From assembly GCA_947034885.2 (NCBI GenBank), contig OX344749.2, positions 17,127,501-17,191,500 of the forward strand: DNA of 64,000 nt, read 5' to 3'. Positions 43,509 through 54,370 of this stretch are shown piece after piece. The notes beneath the pieces are model-generated. The model saw nothing but the letters and a program-made list of their open reading frames with translations. It ran no database searches and had not been told where the DNA came from. Position numbers and translations under genes: made by a program. Positions within the stretch are counted from its first letter, which is position 1; every line of letters starts with the position of its first letter. This DNA comes from Thuidium tamariscinum. Its lineage: Eukaryota; Streptophyta; Bryopsida; Hypnales; Thuidiaceae.

Positions 43509-45345
43509 TCAGGCAACTGCACTCGAACGTCCATACATGTTCGTGAGCCCATAGATGAAACGCTCGGAAGTTCGGAAGAGGCCACCAAGGGACAGTTTCG
43601 ACGTTGGAAGTTCAGGCTCTTGTCGGGGGAGTCCCTTCACTTTCAAGGAATGGCCGATGGACTTCCGCATCTCATCTACAATTTTCATATTAACAGGACA
43701 GCCTGAGGCGTCGATAACGTAGAACACGTTAAAAGCCTTATCATCTCGTGTAGTCACATCTGCACGGGCAACGGAGAGGCCATTCTCTCGAAATATTCTG
43801 GTCACGTCTGACAAAAGACCTACCCGATCGTTCATGCAGAGCTCCAACCTCAAACCCTGCGTAAGCACAGAAATGGTAAGTTCCCGTTCATACCTGTATA
43901 TCAAAAGCACCGGACCACTGAGTACCAAGTGACGAGAACACTTTTCCACCAGCACTTCTACATGATCTCAGGAGTGCACAATTCATACCTCACTGGTTCT
44001 CCGATCGATGGCGGCTTGAAGGCACCCCTTCAGGTGGTGTTCGGCAGCAGTGTCGAGGGTACAACCGTTTACATGACGAATGTAAAACTCCTGCATCGTG
44101 TCAGGGCCTGGAGAGTTGATCAATGCGTGATATATCACGTATTGCATATCTGTCAGTGTACAGACGATATCAAACAAAAGCTTGGGACGATCCTTGCACT
44201 GGATGCTGACCATGGAGTATCCTCGTTCATTCCTCTTAATTTGAATCGTCGGCCAGCTCTCAGCATTTCGAGAGCACTCTGGCTCCTCGTAACCTCTATC
44301 GTCGTACATCAACTGGTGAAGTCGTCTCTCGACATGAGTAATTTCAGTAGCATATTCTATCTTACACCTCGCTGTATCGTCATCGTAATCCCCTTTCATG
44401 ATCCTCGACAACTGCTCCTTAATATTGTCAAGCTTCCCCTGACTCTCAATAGGACGGCACGTGGTCATATCGGTGAAGTAAATAACAGAGGCAACCCGTT
44501 GATTGTGCGTCCAAACCTCAGCAGCATTCACATTACAGGCCATACTCGTCAGAACTGCCGAAAGTTCAGACAGGAGCCCCGGTCTATCCGGTCCTGTAAG
44601 CTCGATCACAGTATACTCAGAGAAAATCAACCCCGTCGAGCGACGCAGCAAATCAGCGGACGACTTCTCTCTCTTGGTTCTGTATCCCAATGACTGCAAT
44701 CCAGCATCACCAACCAGACAGTTAGATCATTGGTTACATTGCCGATTTCTAAAGTTTCTAAAATGAAAGAGCAAGTGACGAAACACATAAGAGAAAACAT
44801 GTCGAGCAACCTCAATAACAGTGAATGTCAGATTACCTTCTGGATGTATTCGATGGTATCCTGGTCGCTAATTTTGCGCCCCTCTTGATCCACAACATGA
44901 AATACTGCAAAAGTACAAACTGCAGAACGTCAGTGTAAAATCACTCTGTACATCACAGAAACACGTCCAGAACAGTTACACGATGCTGAGTTCCAGGCAA
45001 AATCTTACCATCCATAAACCAGCCCCCGTCAGAGAAGATGTCGGACTTCGTAATCGTCAGATCGAGGTCAGTGAGAACTTGAACGACATTCAAAAGAATA
45101 CCATGCCTGTTCGCACTGTGCACCTTCACAACGGTGGCGTTGCTGTACGTATCATTCTCAATCGTCACCCTGACATGTCAGAATGCACTAATCAGATGAA
45201 GTTTCGGTTACAGAAGAGAGAGAAGAAAATAGACTTCCGTGGGAAAAGGCTTCGATACGAAGAGTTCGACATACCTCGGAGGGTTGAAGGTGGAGCACGC
45301 AGTCTCATAATCAGGGTCAAAGTATGGCCACCTGGGGTTGTCCAT
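43509..45345 (-). CDS. ACR: ACR-type protein with four ACT domains, 5 coding exons, 450 aa
   Basis: Coding exons on the minus strand are 45,345-45,275, 45,169-45,009, 44,904-44,837, 44,693-43,989 and 43,856-43,509. All introns are GT-AG and the sum is 1,353 nt. The protein starts MDNPRWPYFDPDYET, the short acidic N-terminus usual for ACR proteins. ACT domains lie at about 37-107 (VKVHSANRHGILL), 127-200 (IELTGPDRPGLLSELSAVL), 259-332 (SIQCKDRPKLLFDIVCTL) and 337-410 (LELCMNDRVGLLSDVTR). The tail LGGLFRTSERF is typical. ACR proteins are plant uridylyltransferase-like amino-acid sensors without a catalytic domain, thought to bind amino acids and signal carbon/nitrogen or stress status. Length is normal and every junction is phase-correct, so the gene looks intact. 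Which ACR subgroup it belongs to cannot be told by eye. Confidence 0.95.
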
Positions 45346-46600
45346 AGCCAAAAGTGTCTGCGTTCTCAGAGCACCTGGAGGAAGGAACTGGAACGACACA
45401 AACGGGAATAGTCGACACGGGGGTACTACGAAGAATGGAACCAACTCCTGAAGACCTTCAGTTTGGTGATATCAAGTCCCGAAAATAAAACTGCGATACA
45501 AATCCACAGTAAGCGTATAGATCGAGGAACGTCCAAGAACTGAAGCAGAGAACTTCAATCTCAAAGTCTGATAGACACACTTCCAATCACATAACTCTGC
45601 GACAAAGCTGTACCGAACACAGAAATGACATAAAGCTCTTGGAGAGTCAAAACAACAAGGATAACTACCTGTTCCTCTGATAACCACCGACTTTCAAGGT
45701 TCACACAGCAGCCTTCTTCAAACCAATCTGTCACTCTACCTTTCAGTAAAGGTCCTAGAAATGTCTCCAGAAGCGAGTGAGTTTAAATGCCTTGACAGGT
45801 AGAGCTTGCGACAACAATATGAAGCTTCTTCACATACACACAAAAGCTCAAGGACTTTCTATTCGAAACACAGGCTTCCGTGGCCAAACCGGCGCTCTGA
45901 CTCCCCATTTATGAAAGTTTGAATCGAGAAATTAGCACTGACTACAACGGCAGCGCTCTCTGGGCCCCCTTCCAATACCTCTTCAACAGATAGGATCCAG
46001 ATCTCGAAAGATCAACACCACTTCCGACTTCGCGAGACTCCAACACTGCTCGCAACTTTTAAGTTTCCGAAATTCCAAGAGCTCACCACACCCGTTTTCT
46101 TATCTCCTAGCCACCACAATCGATCTTCTCGTGTCTTGAAAAGAAACAGAGTGAACTATTGAGCAGTGAACCGCAACGGCACTTCCCGAACTACCTGATT
46201 TCCCGCCACGCGCTTCCACAGCAATAGAGCAATAGCTCACCACAATCAATCTAATAAAGCTGCGAAAGAACTTCAGACCTCATCTGGAAGTGAGCCTAGT
46301 CTTGATTTCTCGCCCAGCGCTTCCAGAACGACCACTCAACCTCGACACACTCTCACCTCTTGCCCAAATAAGAAGATACAACACCACTCCGATCGGCTTC
46401 TCTCACTTAAGATCACAGTACATCCACAAGCAGCGCAGACAAATCGGCGTGTGCTCGCTCTTTTCTCTCGTTCTGCGTCCGTCTGTCTCGATGCTGGAGG
46501 TGAGTGAGGGCTGCCAGCGAGTGGGCGCGCAATGATTTAACGGTGCCCGAAAATGTGGTAACACGCAGTAAGAGCTGGCAGGTTCGCCGAAGCCCGAGAG
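45346..46600 (-). promoter_or_regulatory. 5' leader, probable leader intron and promoter of ACR
   Basis: The DNA upstream of the ACR ATG has no AT-rich repeats. Just before the ATG are acceptor-like CCTCCAG and GAACGCAG sites. About 1 kb upstream, an AAGAG|GTGAGA donor (exon end 46,357) follows purine-rich leader-like DNA. This fits a first non-coding exon at about 46,357-46,540 and a leader intron of about 1 kb, common in plant signalling genes. No clear TATA box was found. The assignment rests on position and splice motifs only. Confidence 0.4.
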
Positions 46601-48309
46601 ATCACTGCACTCGAGAAGAGTGGCGCTCACGACATGGGCGAGGAGGATGGTTTGACTGGTCCGCTAACATGTAAGGAAACCCTATCAGACCACGACTCGG
46701 TGGGCGCAACCCGAAGCTTTCTTGCAGCAATAGCAGAGCAGCAGGCGGGGACTTAGTGGGCTACGAGGGCAGGCAAGCAGGCTCACGAAGGCTTGGGACA
46801 CTGATTCCCATACAAGACTTTTGAACAAGACGACCCACGGCCTTGGGGGCAGGTACTCACCCGGGCTTCTTTCCCGCGGTCCCTCGCGGTCTCGGGTGAC
46901 CGTCACTCTGCACAGCGCGCTCTTCTTGGTGGCCCTGGCTGGTGGAAGGGAGCTCTGGCACATGACGCACCACGGCTGGTTTTAATAGGTGTACCTGTCT
47001 TTTATTTGGGGTAGGGCCTACTGCAGATATTATTTTCCTTGGGCAATTAACCCAGGAAGAACTTTTTTTTTTCTTTTTAAACCTGCCCAGGAAGAACTTT
47101 GGAGCTGGAAAGTAAGTGGGAGGGTATTATTTTCCCCATGTGCAATTTCATGAGAAGTTAGAAAGTATGGACTCTAAACTTGGTAAACATTTGCATGGGG
47201 TGCAATGATGTACATGTGTATGTGGGGCATCATGTATTTTTCCTTTGGAACTTCAATTGTATTGAATATCACGTAGGAAAGTATTAAGGCTATGTCTGTT
47301 AGGCAAAACGTAATTTCAGACTTGCTTATTCCAAAACACACTTTTGATTGGAAGATAGCTATGATACCAATCCAAAGTTCCAATCAAAACACTCCATTTC
47401 CTAGGGCTCCAATCCAAAGTTTTTTTAGTGTAGACAGGCCCTTGTGGTGTGGGACTTCAACGTGGTACAAGACTGCAAGGAAATGGCTTGAGTCGTGCAT
47501 CATGTCCTCATGTGATAACTAAGTTAGCTGATGCTTTGGGTCATGACATAACTTATGGTTTATGTCTTGTGCAAGTTAGTGGGGTCTGTCCTAGGCATTG
47601 ATGAACATTGGGTTTTCCAGTTTGGTGATCCCAAGAGATAAATAAGCAATTACTGCTGTCAATAGCTGGCCCTTGAAAATGTGTCTTCCACATACAAACC
47701 AGAATCTTCACGGATCTTCTGATTCAATGTTGTACCATGTTTTCATTAATTTGTACAGCTCCCAGGGAGGATGGTGTTTAAAGCCCGCAAAATCAAATAA
47801 TAAAACTTAAATCATAAACAACTAACTTGGGCCTACAATGAGCAGATCAGTTACAGGTACAAGTACAGAAGAACTAGTTTACAAGTTAAGCCGTATTTTA
47901 TTGCAATGGAAGTTATGAACCAAGATCTTGGAGTCTCTGACTTGAGAATCATCTGAATTGGAAATGGTGGAACCCCTTGCATGTTTGGCACCAATTGGTG
48001 CGCAACCAACTCAGTCAGGGCACCGCGCAATTCAACTCAGGACCAGATCCTTCAAGCATGTGGACAACAGATATGCAAGTATGTCCACGACTATGCAGCT
48101 CTGGGATTGATTTAAGGACACCATGGCCTAAGTTGTAGTATCAGATCTTTCCTGTACCCCATTGTTAACTTGCATTTCCTTGCAGAAGGAGGCTTGCAGT
48201 TTTATTCACAGTACAGTCTAATTTTGGTGTGTGTTTTTTCCAAAAGTAGGTCACTTTTCCCCAATTTCACCGTCTAACTTTGAACTAACATGAGCAAGCT
48301 TGCAAACTA
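46601..48309. other. Intergenic DNA upstream of ACR
   Basis: GC-richer to about 46,980, then ordinary AT-rich DNA. Short frames on both strands carry no recognisable content. At 47,290-47,430 the phrase CCAATCCAAAGTT recurs, a weak local repeat. Confidence 0.4.
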
Positions 48310-48725
48310 AGGTAGAACCATCAATAACCAAAGAGTTAAGGCATTTTAGATGTGATTTGCTATAGTGCAAGGCAAAGCAAATATTTTTGGGGTGCAATGA
48401 TAGGAATGACGGGGATTGCAAACTTTGGTAATTTTTATCACATGAACTAAAATTAATATGAATTTTGAAAGGCAAAAAGTGTTATAGACCTCTAGCCAAT
48501 GTCTAAATTCTTTCAATTACGATCATTGAAGAAGTTTTTTCATGTTCATCAATTCCTACTTTCTTGCTCACAAGTTTGGGACATGTGTTATGAATTTATT
48601 AGTCCCAATCCTTTACAAAAAATGCATCCCAAGCTCTGGTTGAAAATCTATTCTAACCTTACTGAAAATAAATGTAGTCTACACGTTGCTGCTGGAGTGC
48701 TGATCCATGATGGGTGGTTCTACCT
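48310..48725. mobile_element. TA-flanked MITE, AGGTAGAACC subfamily, 416 bp
   Basis: The ends AGGTAGAACCATCA and TGATGGGTGGTTCTACCT are inverted matches with TA on both sides. It is the same subfamily and orientation as the nested element at 34,091; shared interior blocks include CTTTCAATTACGATCATTG and GGACATGTGTTATGA. Confidence 0.8.
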
Positions 48726-48849
48726 TACCCCATGTTTTCAAGTCCATCAAATAAGTCATCCATTTTACAAGACGGGGATGCTCTAATAACTTTGACCCAA
48801 GCCCTATTTTTTTTCCTGAACAGTGCAAAAAACTGCCTGGAAACCTTTT

Positions 48850-49760
48850 ACCGTAAGAAGCACATAAGGCAACTAGTGCACCTGTGCGCAAACTGAATGG
48901 ACTGAAAGCAAACAAAAGCTCCCCGACACACGCACATACGCACACCCTTGCTGAGATGGAATAGTAAAGGAAGCCCGCCGTGACTAGGATTGCGCTCCCG
49001 CACCAATGGCCTCCCACCCCATTTGCTTTTCCGCTTCGCTTTAGTTCCAAAAGTACTATTTTTTGCCCTACTAAAACCGTCCGGGGATATCCAGGATGCA
49101 AGGGGCGGTGACTGAGGGTGAACGTAGCCTCGCCAGGGGTCCTTCGTCCAACAATTGAAGGCGGAACATGTGATTGAGCAGCCAGAGCGGAGGCGCGGGG
49201 GGGTCCGGGGGGGATTCCGTGTGAAATGTGCGTGGAGGTGCAAAAGCGCAGGCAGTGATGCACGGGCAACCCAGTGCGCGCCCGGTGATTGGGAGGAAGT
49301 TCAGTTCCTGCTGACCGCCGAGGCCTCTTCGCCATCAATACGCTCCCGGTCTTGAATGTCCCATAATGATATCCCAGTGGCCTACTGTACTGACTGTACA
49401 GTAGTCTTCTTCCTCACCCTTCGCATAGTTGTAACCCTAGCTCCACTGTCGCAACCCGAGCTTGCGCTCGCCAGCCAGGAGAGCAGCAGCAGGAATGATT
49501 TCTGGACCCCTCCGTCGCAGACACGATCAAATTCCGTCAGGGATGGAATACTATAGAATAACGAAGAATGCTTGTTTAATAAGATGGGTGCTTACTGAAT
49601 TACGAGCTACAGTAGGAACTTTTACTCTCGTCCCTGATCGAACTGTAGAAATCGCACTGTAGAGATGGTTTTCCGTCGCGACGTGAAAGCGTGAACAATG
49701 AAGCCGGCTATCGTGTCGTTGTTTATTCGTTGACAATCATTGCCGGTGGATGTTCGGTCA
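48850..49760. other. GC-richer low-copy island, no recognised gene
   Basis: Base content rises sharply and CpG is frequent. Overlapping frames occur on both strands, the longest on minus (48,679-49,338), but this one runs into the neighbouring MITE and so is chance. The stretch looks like a promoter or leader whose gene body I cannot find. At 49,191-49,213 there are G runs (GGGGGGGTCCGGGGGGGA). Confidence 0.4.
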
Positions 49761-50228
49761 GTTGGCCTCGCTCTGGCTGTTTCGGAAAACAGTTTCAGTT
49801 AACTTATTGCTTCGGAAATCAAAAGGTTTCCACTTGGGGGTATGCCTGAAGCGGAAAGAGAGGCTGGCTAGCATTGGGAAGTTCGGCTTGGGCGATGACA
49901 ACTGAGACGTTCCGCACGGCTAGTGAAACTCCCCAATTGTCATTGAAAATGATCTCCCACACTGCATAGCATTGTTTACAAACGAAAGCAGGGGTCCGTT
50001 TTGTGTCTTTGAAAAGGGGACCTGTACGACGAACAACATTTGTCTTCGGTGGCTCCTCTGAGCCAAGCCCAATCCTTGACTTAGCTCAAAAGTCCCTGCA
50101 ACTCATAAGTCACTCTCCAGTATCTCACAAAGCATAATACCTTCAGAGCATGAAGAGGACTATTGGTTGGTTACGCAATGTTCTGTGACCTCCCAAAAGC
50201 ACCACTTGCAATTTTGTAATGCAATATA
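49761..50228. other. Intergenic DNA, no gene seen
   Basis: Transitional base content, with no frame, repeat boundary or RNA gene recognised. Confidence 0.35.
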
Positions 50229-50540
50229 AGGGAGGAGGTCCATAAAGCACCCATCAAAGAACTAGATTTATAGGAAGTGAAACTCTTAGAATTATTTTTC
50301 AATCAATTTTCTTTGAAAGACAAGTGAAATTGGAATCTAATCCAAGTTGTTTCATATTTTTCTGGAACTTTGTGGAATTAGTTATGAATTTTGGAATGGT
50401 AGAGGGCTCTAAAATCGCCCACCCCCTCAGTTGTACATTGTTTGTATATTGTTGTAAAGATGAAAAAGAAGCATGTACAAAAAATGTGCATTTCGGAAAG
50501 TGGACAGTTTTAAAGCATGAGCAGTTTTTGAGCTTCCTTC
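50229..50540. mobile_element. TA-flanked MITE, AGGGAGGAGG family, 312 bp
   Basis: The left end AGGGAGGAGGTCCATAAAGC follows TA. The right end GAGCTTCCTTC precedes TATA and is a decayed match. The interior aligns block by block with 11,943-12,269, including CACCCATCAAAGAACT and the TTGTACATTGTTTGT hairpin region. Confidence 0.65.
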
Positions 50541-53090
50541 TATAGGGAAGAATTCTACAATAGAATGCAAGGTTCCAAAATGTGAGTTTTTTCTTATAAC
50601 TGGGCATTGCGGAATTACCTTTCATTCACCAAGAATATTGATGTTGTTGCTTCACGTTAACAAAGGCCTTCCCACTACAGAAATTCTCCTTTTTATTAAA
50701 GTTTTGCCTTCTTCTTTGGATGTTTTGGGAGGGGGATTTCTTGTTCAAATTGCATTCCCCTATACAATGTCAATCTTTGGTTGGTGTAATGTTGCTAGTA
50801 GCTTCAATATTTATGTTTTACCTTCTTACTCCATATTCCTCGAGGAATTTTTTGCTTGACACATGTCTCTCTAATCTTTTTTAAGTTAATAACCCCTATT
50901 TAGTATTCAATTGATATTTTTGTTTTATAAAGGCAATCAATTATCCAAACTAAAAGGAAATTTGTTTTTTTCCAAAATATGAATACAAATTTGCCATTAA
51001 ATATTGGACAATTTAATTATTCATAACTTTTTTTAAACAATATTTTTTCAAATTAATAAACCATACTTAAATTCTTTTATATCACAATCTTAGGACTCAA
51101 AACATTCTTATCACTCATCATTGATATATCATTTGCTATTTATAGACATGTCAATAATTGCCCAAACTTTAGTTTTAGCGACATTTTTAGAAAAGTGGAT
51201 AGCAACATTTTGTAAATTGACTTACTTTAATTATATTCATGACATGAAAAGTCTTTGAGGTATAAGTTGTTAGTTTGAAACAATATTTGAATTTGAATTT
51301 AATGTTGTGACCTTTATTTGAACAAAAGGATATATTGATTTGTAACCAATCAAAGTGATCCTTGGGGGGAATAAGGTTAAACAAATTGTAAACAAAACAA
51401 TTTTTTTTAGTTAGTAAATTAAACCTTCAAGATTGGATCTCATGCCACTTGTAAAAATTGCATATGTGGATGCTCTATAGTTGGATCTTTCTTATGATTA
51501 GGATAGCCCTTAATAAACATTTTTATCACATCTATTAAAACTACTTTATACAATTTTGAATTCTTTTAGCTTAGAATTTTTGCACTACAAATTTTGAATT
51601 GAAAAAATTGAATGTAAAGAATTAAGTTTGGAATCTAGGAAGGAAAATCCAAAAATAAATATAGGTCTTTTATTCTAAATCATTAATAGCTCTTACAAAT
51701 GAATTTAACAATGGAAAATTTTCTATCGAAAAAATGTAAAAATTGAGCTCAAAACAAATCAAATACATTGATTTTTGTAGAAAAGTTTGTGATTGTTGTA
51801 AAATATAAAGTTCTACAATTTTCTTGTCACTCCTCTCTATAGAATGAGCCAAGGATTTCCATATAGACAAAAAGTGTCTTCACATAGTCTGGCAATCTAA
51901 TTCAAAGTCTTGTAACTTTTACATCCAATGTCTAAATTTAATAGAACTTGTTTGAAAAATTATGCATATTAGTCTATATTGTGTAGTAAAATTTCCAATG
52001 GAATTCACGATGTATGAATGCTTGGGAGCCATCAAAGTTCTTAGGTTCAATTTGACTTCACCATATTGCACTTGATGGTTGCAATTTTAGAATCTTGTAT
52101 CTCCTTCATCCAATTTTTGTTTTCATTCAAATTTATTAAAAGTCTTATTTCAATCAAATTTATTAAGTTCTTCTAAGAGTCTAATTATTTTCGTCATATT
52201 TTCATAGCAATCCAAGTTTTTTTTGAATGTTTGGGAGCATTTCAAAGTTTAAGACCAAACATTTATGGATTACAATGAACTTTAACATCTTGTTTCTTCT
52301 TAATATAGTGTGTGTTTTCAATTTTTTTTGAGCATTCTAGTCTAGTTTGTATGGCTAAAATTTCATATCATTCAAAGAAGTTATGAGTGACTAGGAAGCA
52401 TTTTAGTAGAAGGAGGTTCAGTCATGGATGTGTTATTTGCACCTTTTTTGCTATGTTTTTGACATTTCAAAGTCATTTTGCAAATATAATGAGTCAATTG
52501 AATGACATTTTTTTACCAATGTGTCTATATGTTGATTATGAAGCACTTTTTAGTTTTAAAGTTTTTCACTTGAATAGGTTTGGAAACCAAATTTGACCTC
52601 CTAATATGTTTTTAGGAAAATTTGAGCATCTTTTTTTCAACACAAAAAATTTATCATCTTGCAATCTATGAGGCCAAATGACTCCAAATTTGATTCACAT
52701 CATCTACAACATGGACACTACAAGATTGTATAGTTGAGATTTTCTTACCTTAGTGACATGTAGACTTATAAAGCTTAAAAAGAAAAGATGGTTTTATGCA
52801 TGTTTGGACTTTTGGTGATGAGGGGTTAAGGCCTCCACACATGGGAGAATTGAACCTTAATATAATCTTATTCTAATGTGTACTTGCGTAGTCCTGGGTG
52901 GCCTTGAAGTCCCAAAGGGACTGAAATTTTGTGCAATTGGCTTGTAGGGTAAAGCGCCCCTCAGGAGGAGGTGGTACAAGGTAGGAGACTTGATCATGTA
53001 TCGCAACAGAGGGACACACTTCTTCACTGCAGAGTAATGATGGACTGGCGCATTTCATTTTTCACGTTATATGCAAACGACATCCAGGCC
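50541..53090. other. AT-rich intergenic DNA, no gene seen
   Basis: Long A and T runs with short chance frames. The 52,600-52,830 part faintly resembles the CCCTAAAGG family (AGGGGTTAAGG near its end) but not enough to call. Confidence 0.45.
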
Positions 53091-54370
53091 CGTCCATTCC
53101 CAGACGAACGGAAGTCGGTTGGGGCAGTTGCAGTAACTTAAAACTGGGCCATGGCGTGCCTTGTGCCGGAAGCAAATAGGTACACACTGCTAGGTGTCTC
53201 CTCACGACAACCGAATCCGCCACTTCCACACCTTGCTTGTTGCTTACACGGAATTTTTATGCGAATCTGGTCTCCGAATATTGCTCTCCATTTGCCTTAA
53301 CACGAAACCGGGCACCGCACAACACCATAGCTGTAGTAAGAAGATCACAACTTTCCAGTACTGCATACTTCCCCAGAGAATGACGGATGAAGTTACGTGC
53401 CCGCCGAATCTGATACCGGTAGCGAGATGATTCTGTTACCGGTAACCCCGAGCGCCGGAGACTGAAGACGAGCCACAGAAGCAAGGAACTGAAAGACAGC
53501 CAAGGCCAAGTGTTGCAGATGGCAAATCCCATCTCCTCATCGTTACGCAAATTGCGCAACCCATCGCCATTCGAAGGGGCAGCGGCTCACAGTCAGGAGG
53601 ACCTTTATTATTATTCCTCCTGCGATGGAGTGACCCCCGCCACTGCAATGAAGGCTTCCACGACCTCGTTTATTAGTTGTCAAGAGTTCATGGAAAAACG
53701 GGGACTTCCAGTGGCCCCCTCCCTCCCCGAGTCCCCGACTTATTAAAAAACTCTTTTTTCAGCTGTCGATCTAATTGCGTCACTGGCAACCAGGCCTGAC
53801 TTTGGCAGTCGGCCCCTGCCCACCACCCAGGATGTTCCAGGTGCGAACAGCCCCCCGGATTCATTTCCAGTTGCAGGCTTGCACTCCTTGCAGCAGCTGA
53901 GCAGCAGCCCCATTTTAGCAGAGCCGCAGTTGCCAGTTATTGGATTTTAGCTGTCCAGAGGCTATTAATGTCCGCCTAACGGAACCCGCGCTTGTCTTTT
54001 TGCCCTGCAACAGTGCGCGGCCGGCGTTGCCGGTGCCGTTCTATCCAACGCCCAGCCATGTGGAGCTGTGGACTTTCGGAAGGGCGCAGGGCAGGGGCCA
54101 GGCAGGCCAGGGGGGGAGATATTTGGGCCTGGCGGGGCGACTCGGCGGTCGTGGCATCGTGGACGTTCAACGACAAAGCGCGCTGCCATGATCGACGACC
54201 GAGATGGGCGACCTGATCCGTCGTGGCCTCCCGTGCACGGGGATGGGTGGCATCGTGGCCGTTGGTGGCCGTTTGCGCCAGGCCACAGGCTCGGAATGAC
54301 TGAACTCACTGAACTCCTGCAGCAGCTGCGGCCTGCGCGACGCTAAACTTGGACTCGACATCAACATTCT
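53091..54370. other. GC-rich low-copy island
   Basis: This is the most GC-rich stretch of the window apart from the LINE leader. Several overlapping frames occur on both strands (for example minus 53,965-54,309 and plus 54,068-54,346), as expected of GC-rich DNA, so none can be trusted alone. It probably contains a promoter or leader. One plausible small frame is listed next. Confidence 0.4.
53519..53746 (+). CDS. Small ORF, 75 aa, possible transit-peptide-like N-terminus
   Basis: It starts MANPISSSLRKLRNPSPF, rich in Ser and Arg and poor in acids, as in organelle transit peptides. It runs to TAA at 53,746 just before a T-run. It might be a first exon or a stand-alone short frame. No downstream exon could be joined with confidence and no family is recognised. 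Confidence 0.2.
   Translation: MANPISSSLRKLRNPSPFEGAAAHSQEDLYYYSSCDGVTPATAMKASTTSFISCQEFMEKRGLPVAPSLPESPTY

Noticed and set aside
43929-44693. 254-residue plus-strand frame antisense to ACR
   Set aside because: It mirrors the largest ACR exon. The minus strand has four ACT domains and correct splicing, and the plus frame has no motif.
48679-49338. 219-residue minus-strand frame in the 49-kb island
   Set aside because: Its 3' part runs into the MITE at 48,310-48,725, its base use follows local GC content, and an overlapping minus-strand frame of similar quality exists. It is treated as chance.
53965-54346. Overlapping frames of 66-114 residues on both strands at 54 kb
   Set aside because: Several frames overlap on both strands in GC-rich DNA where stops are rare. 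None has a motif or splice pattern.
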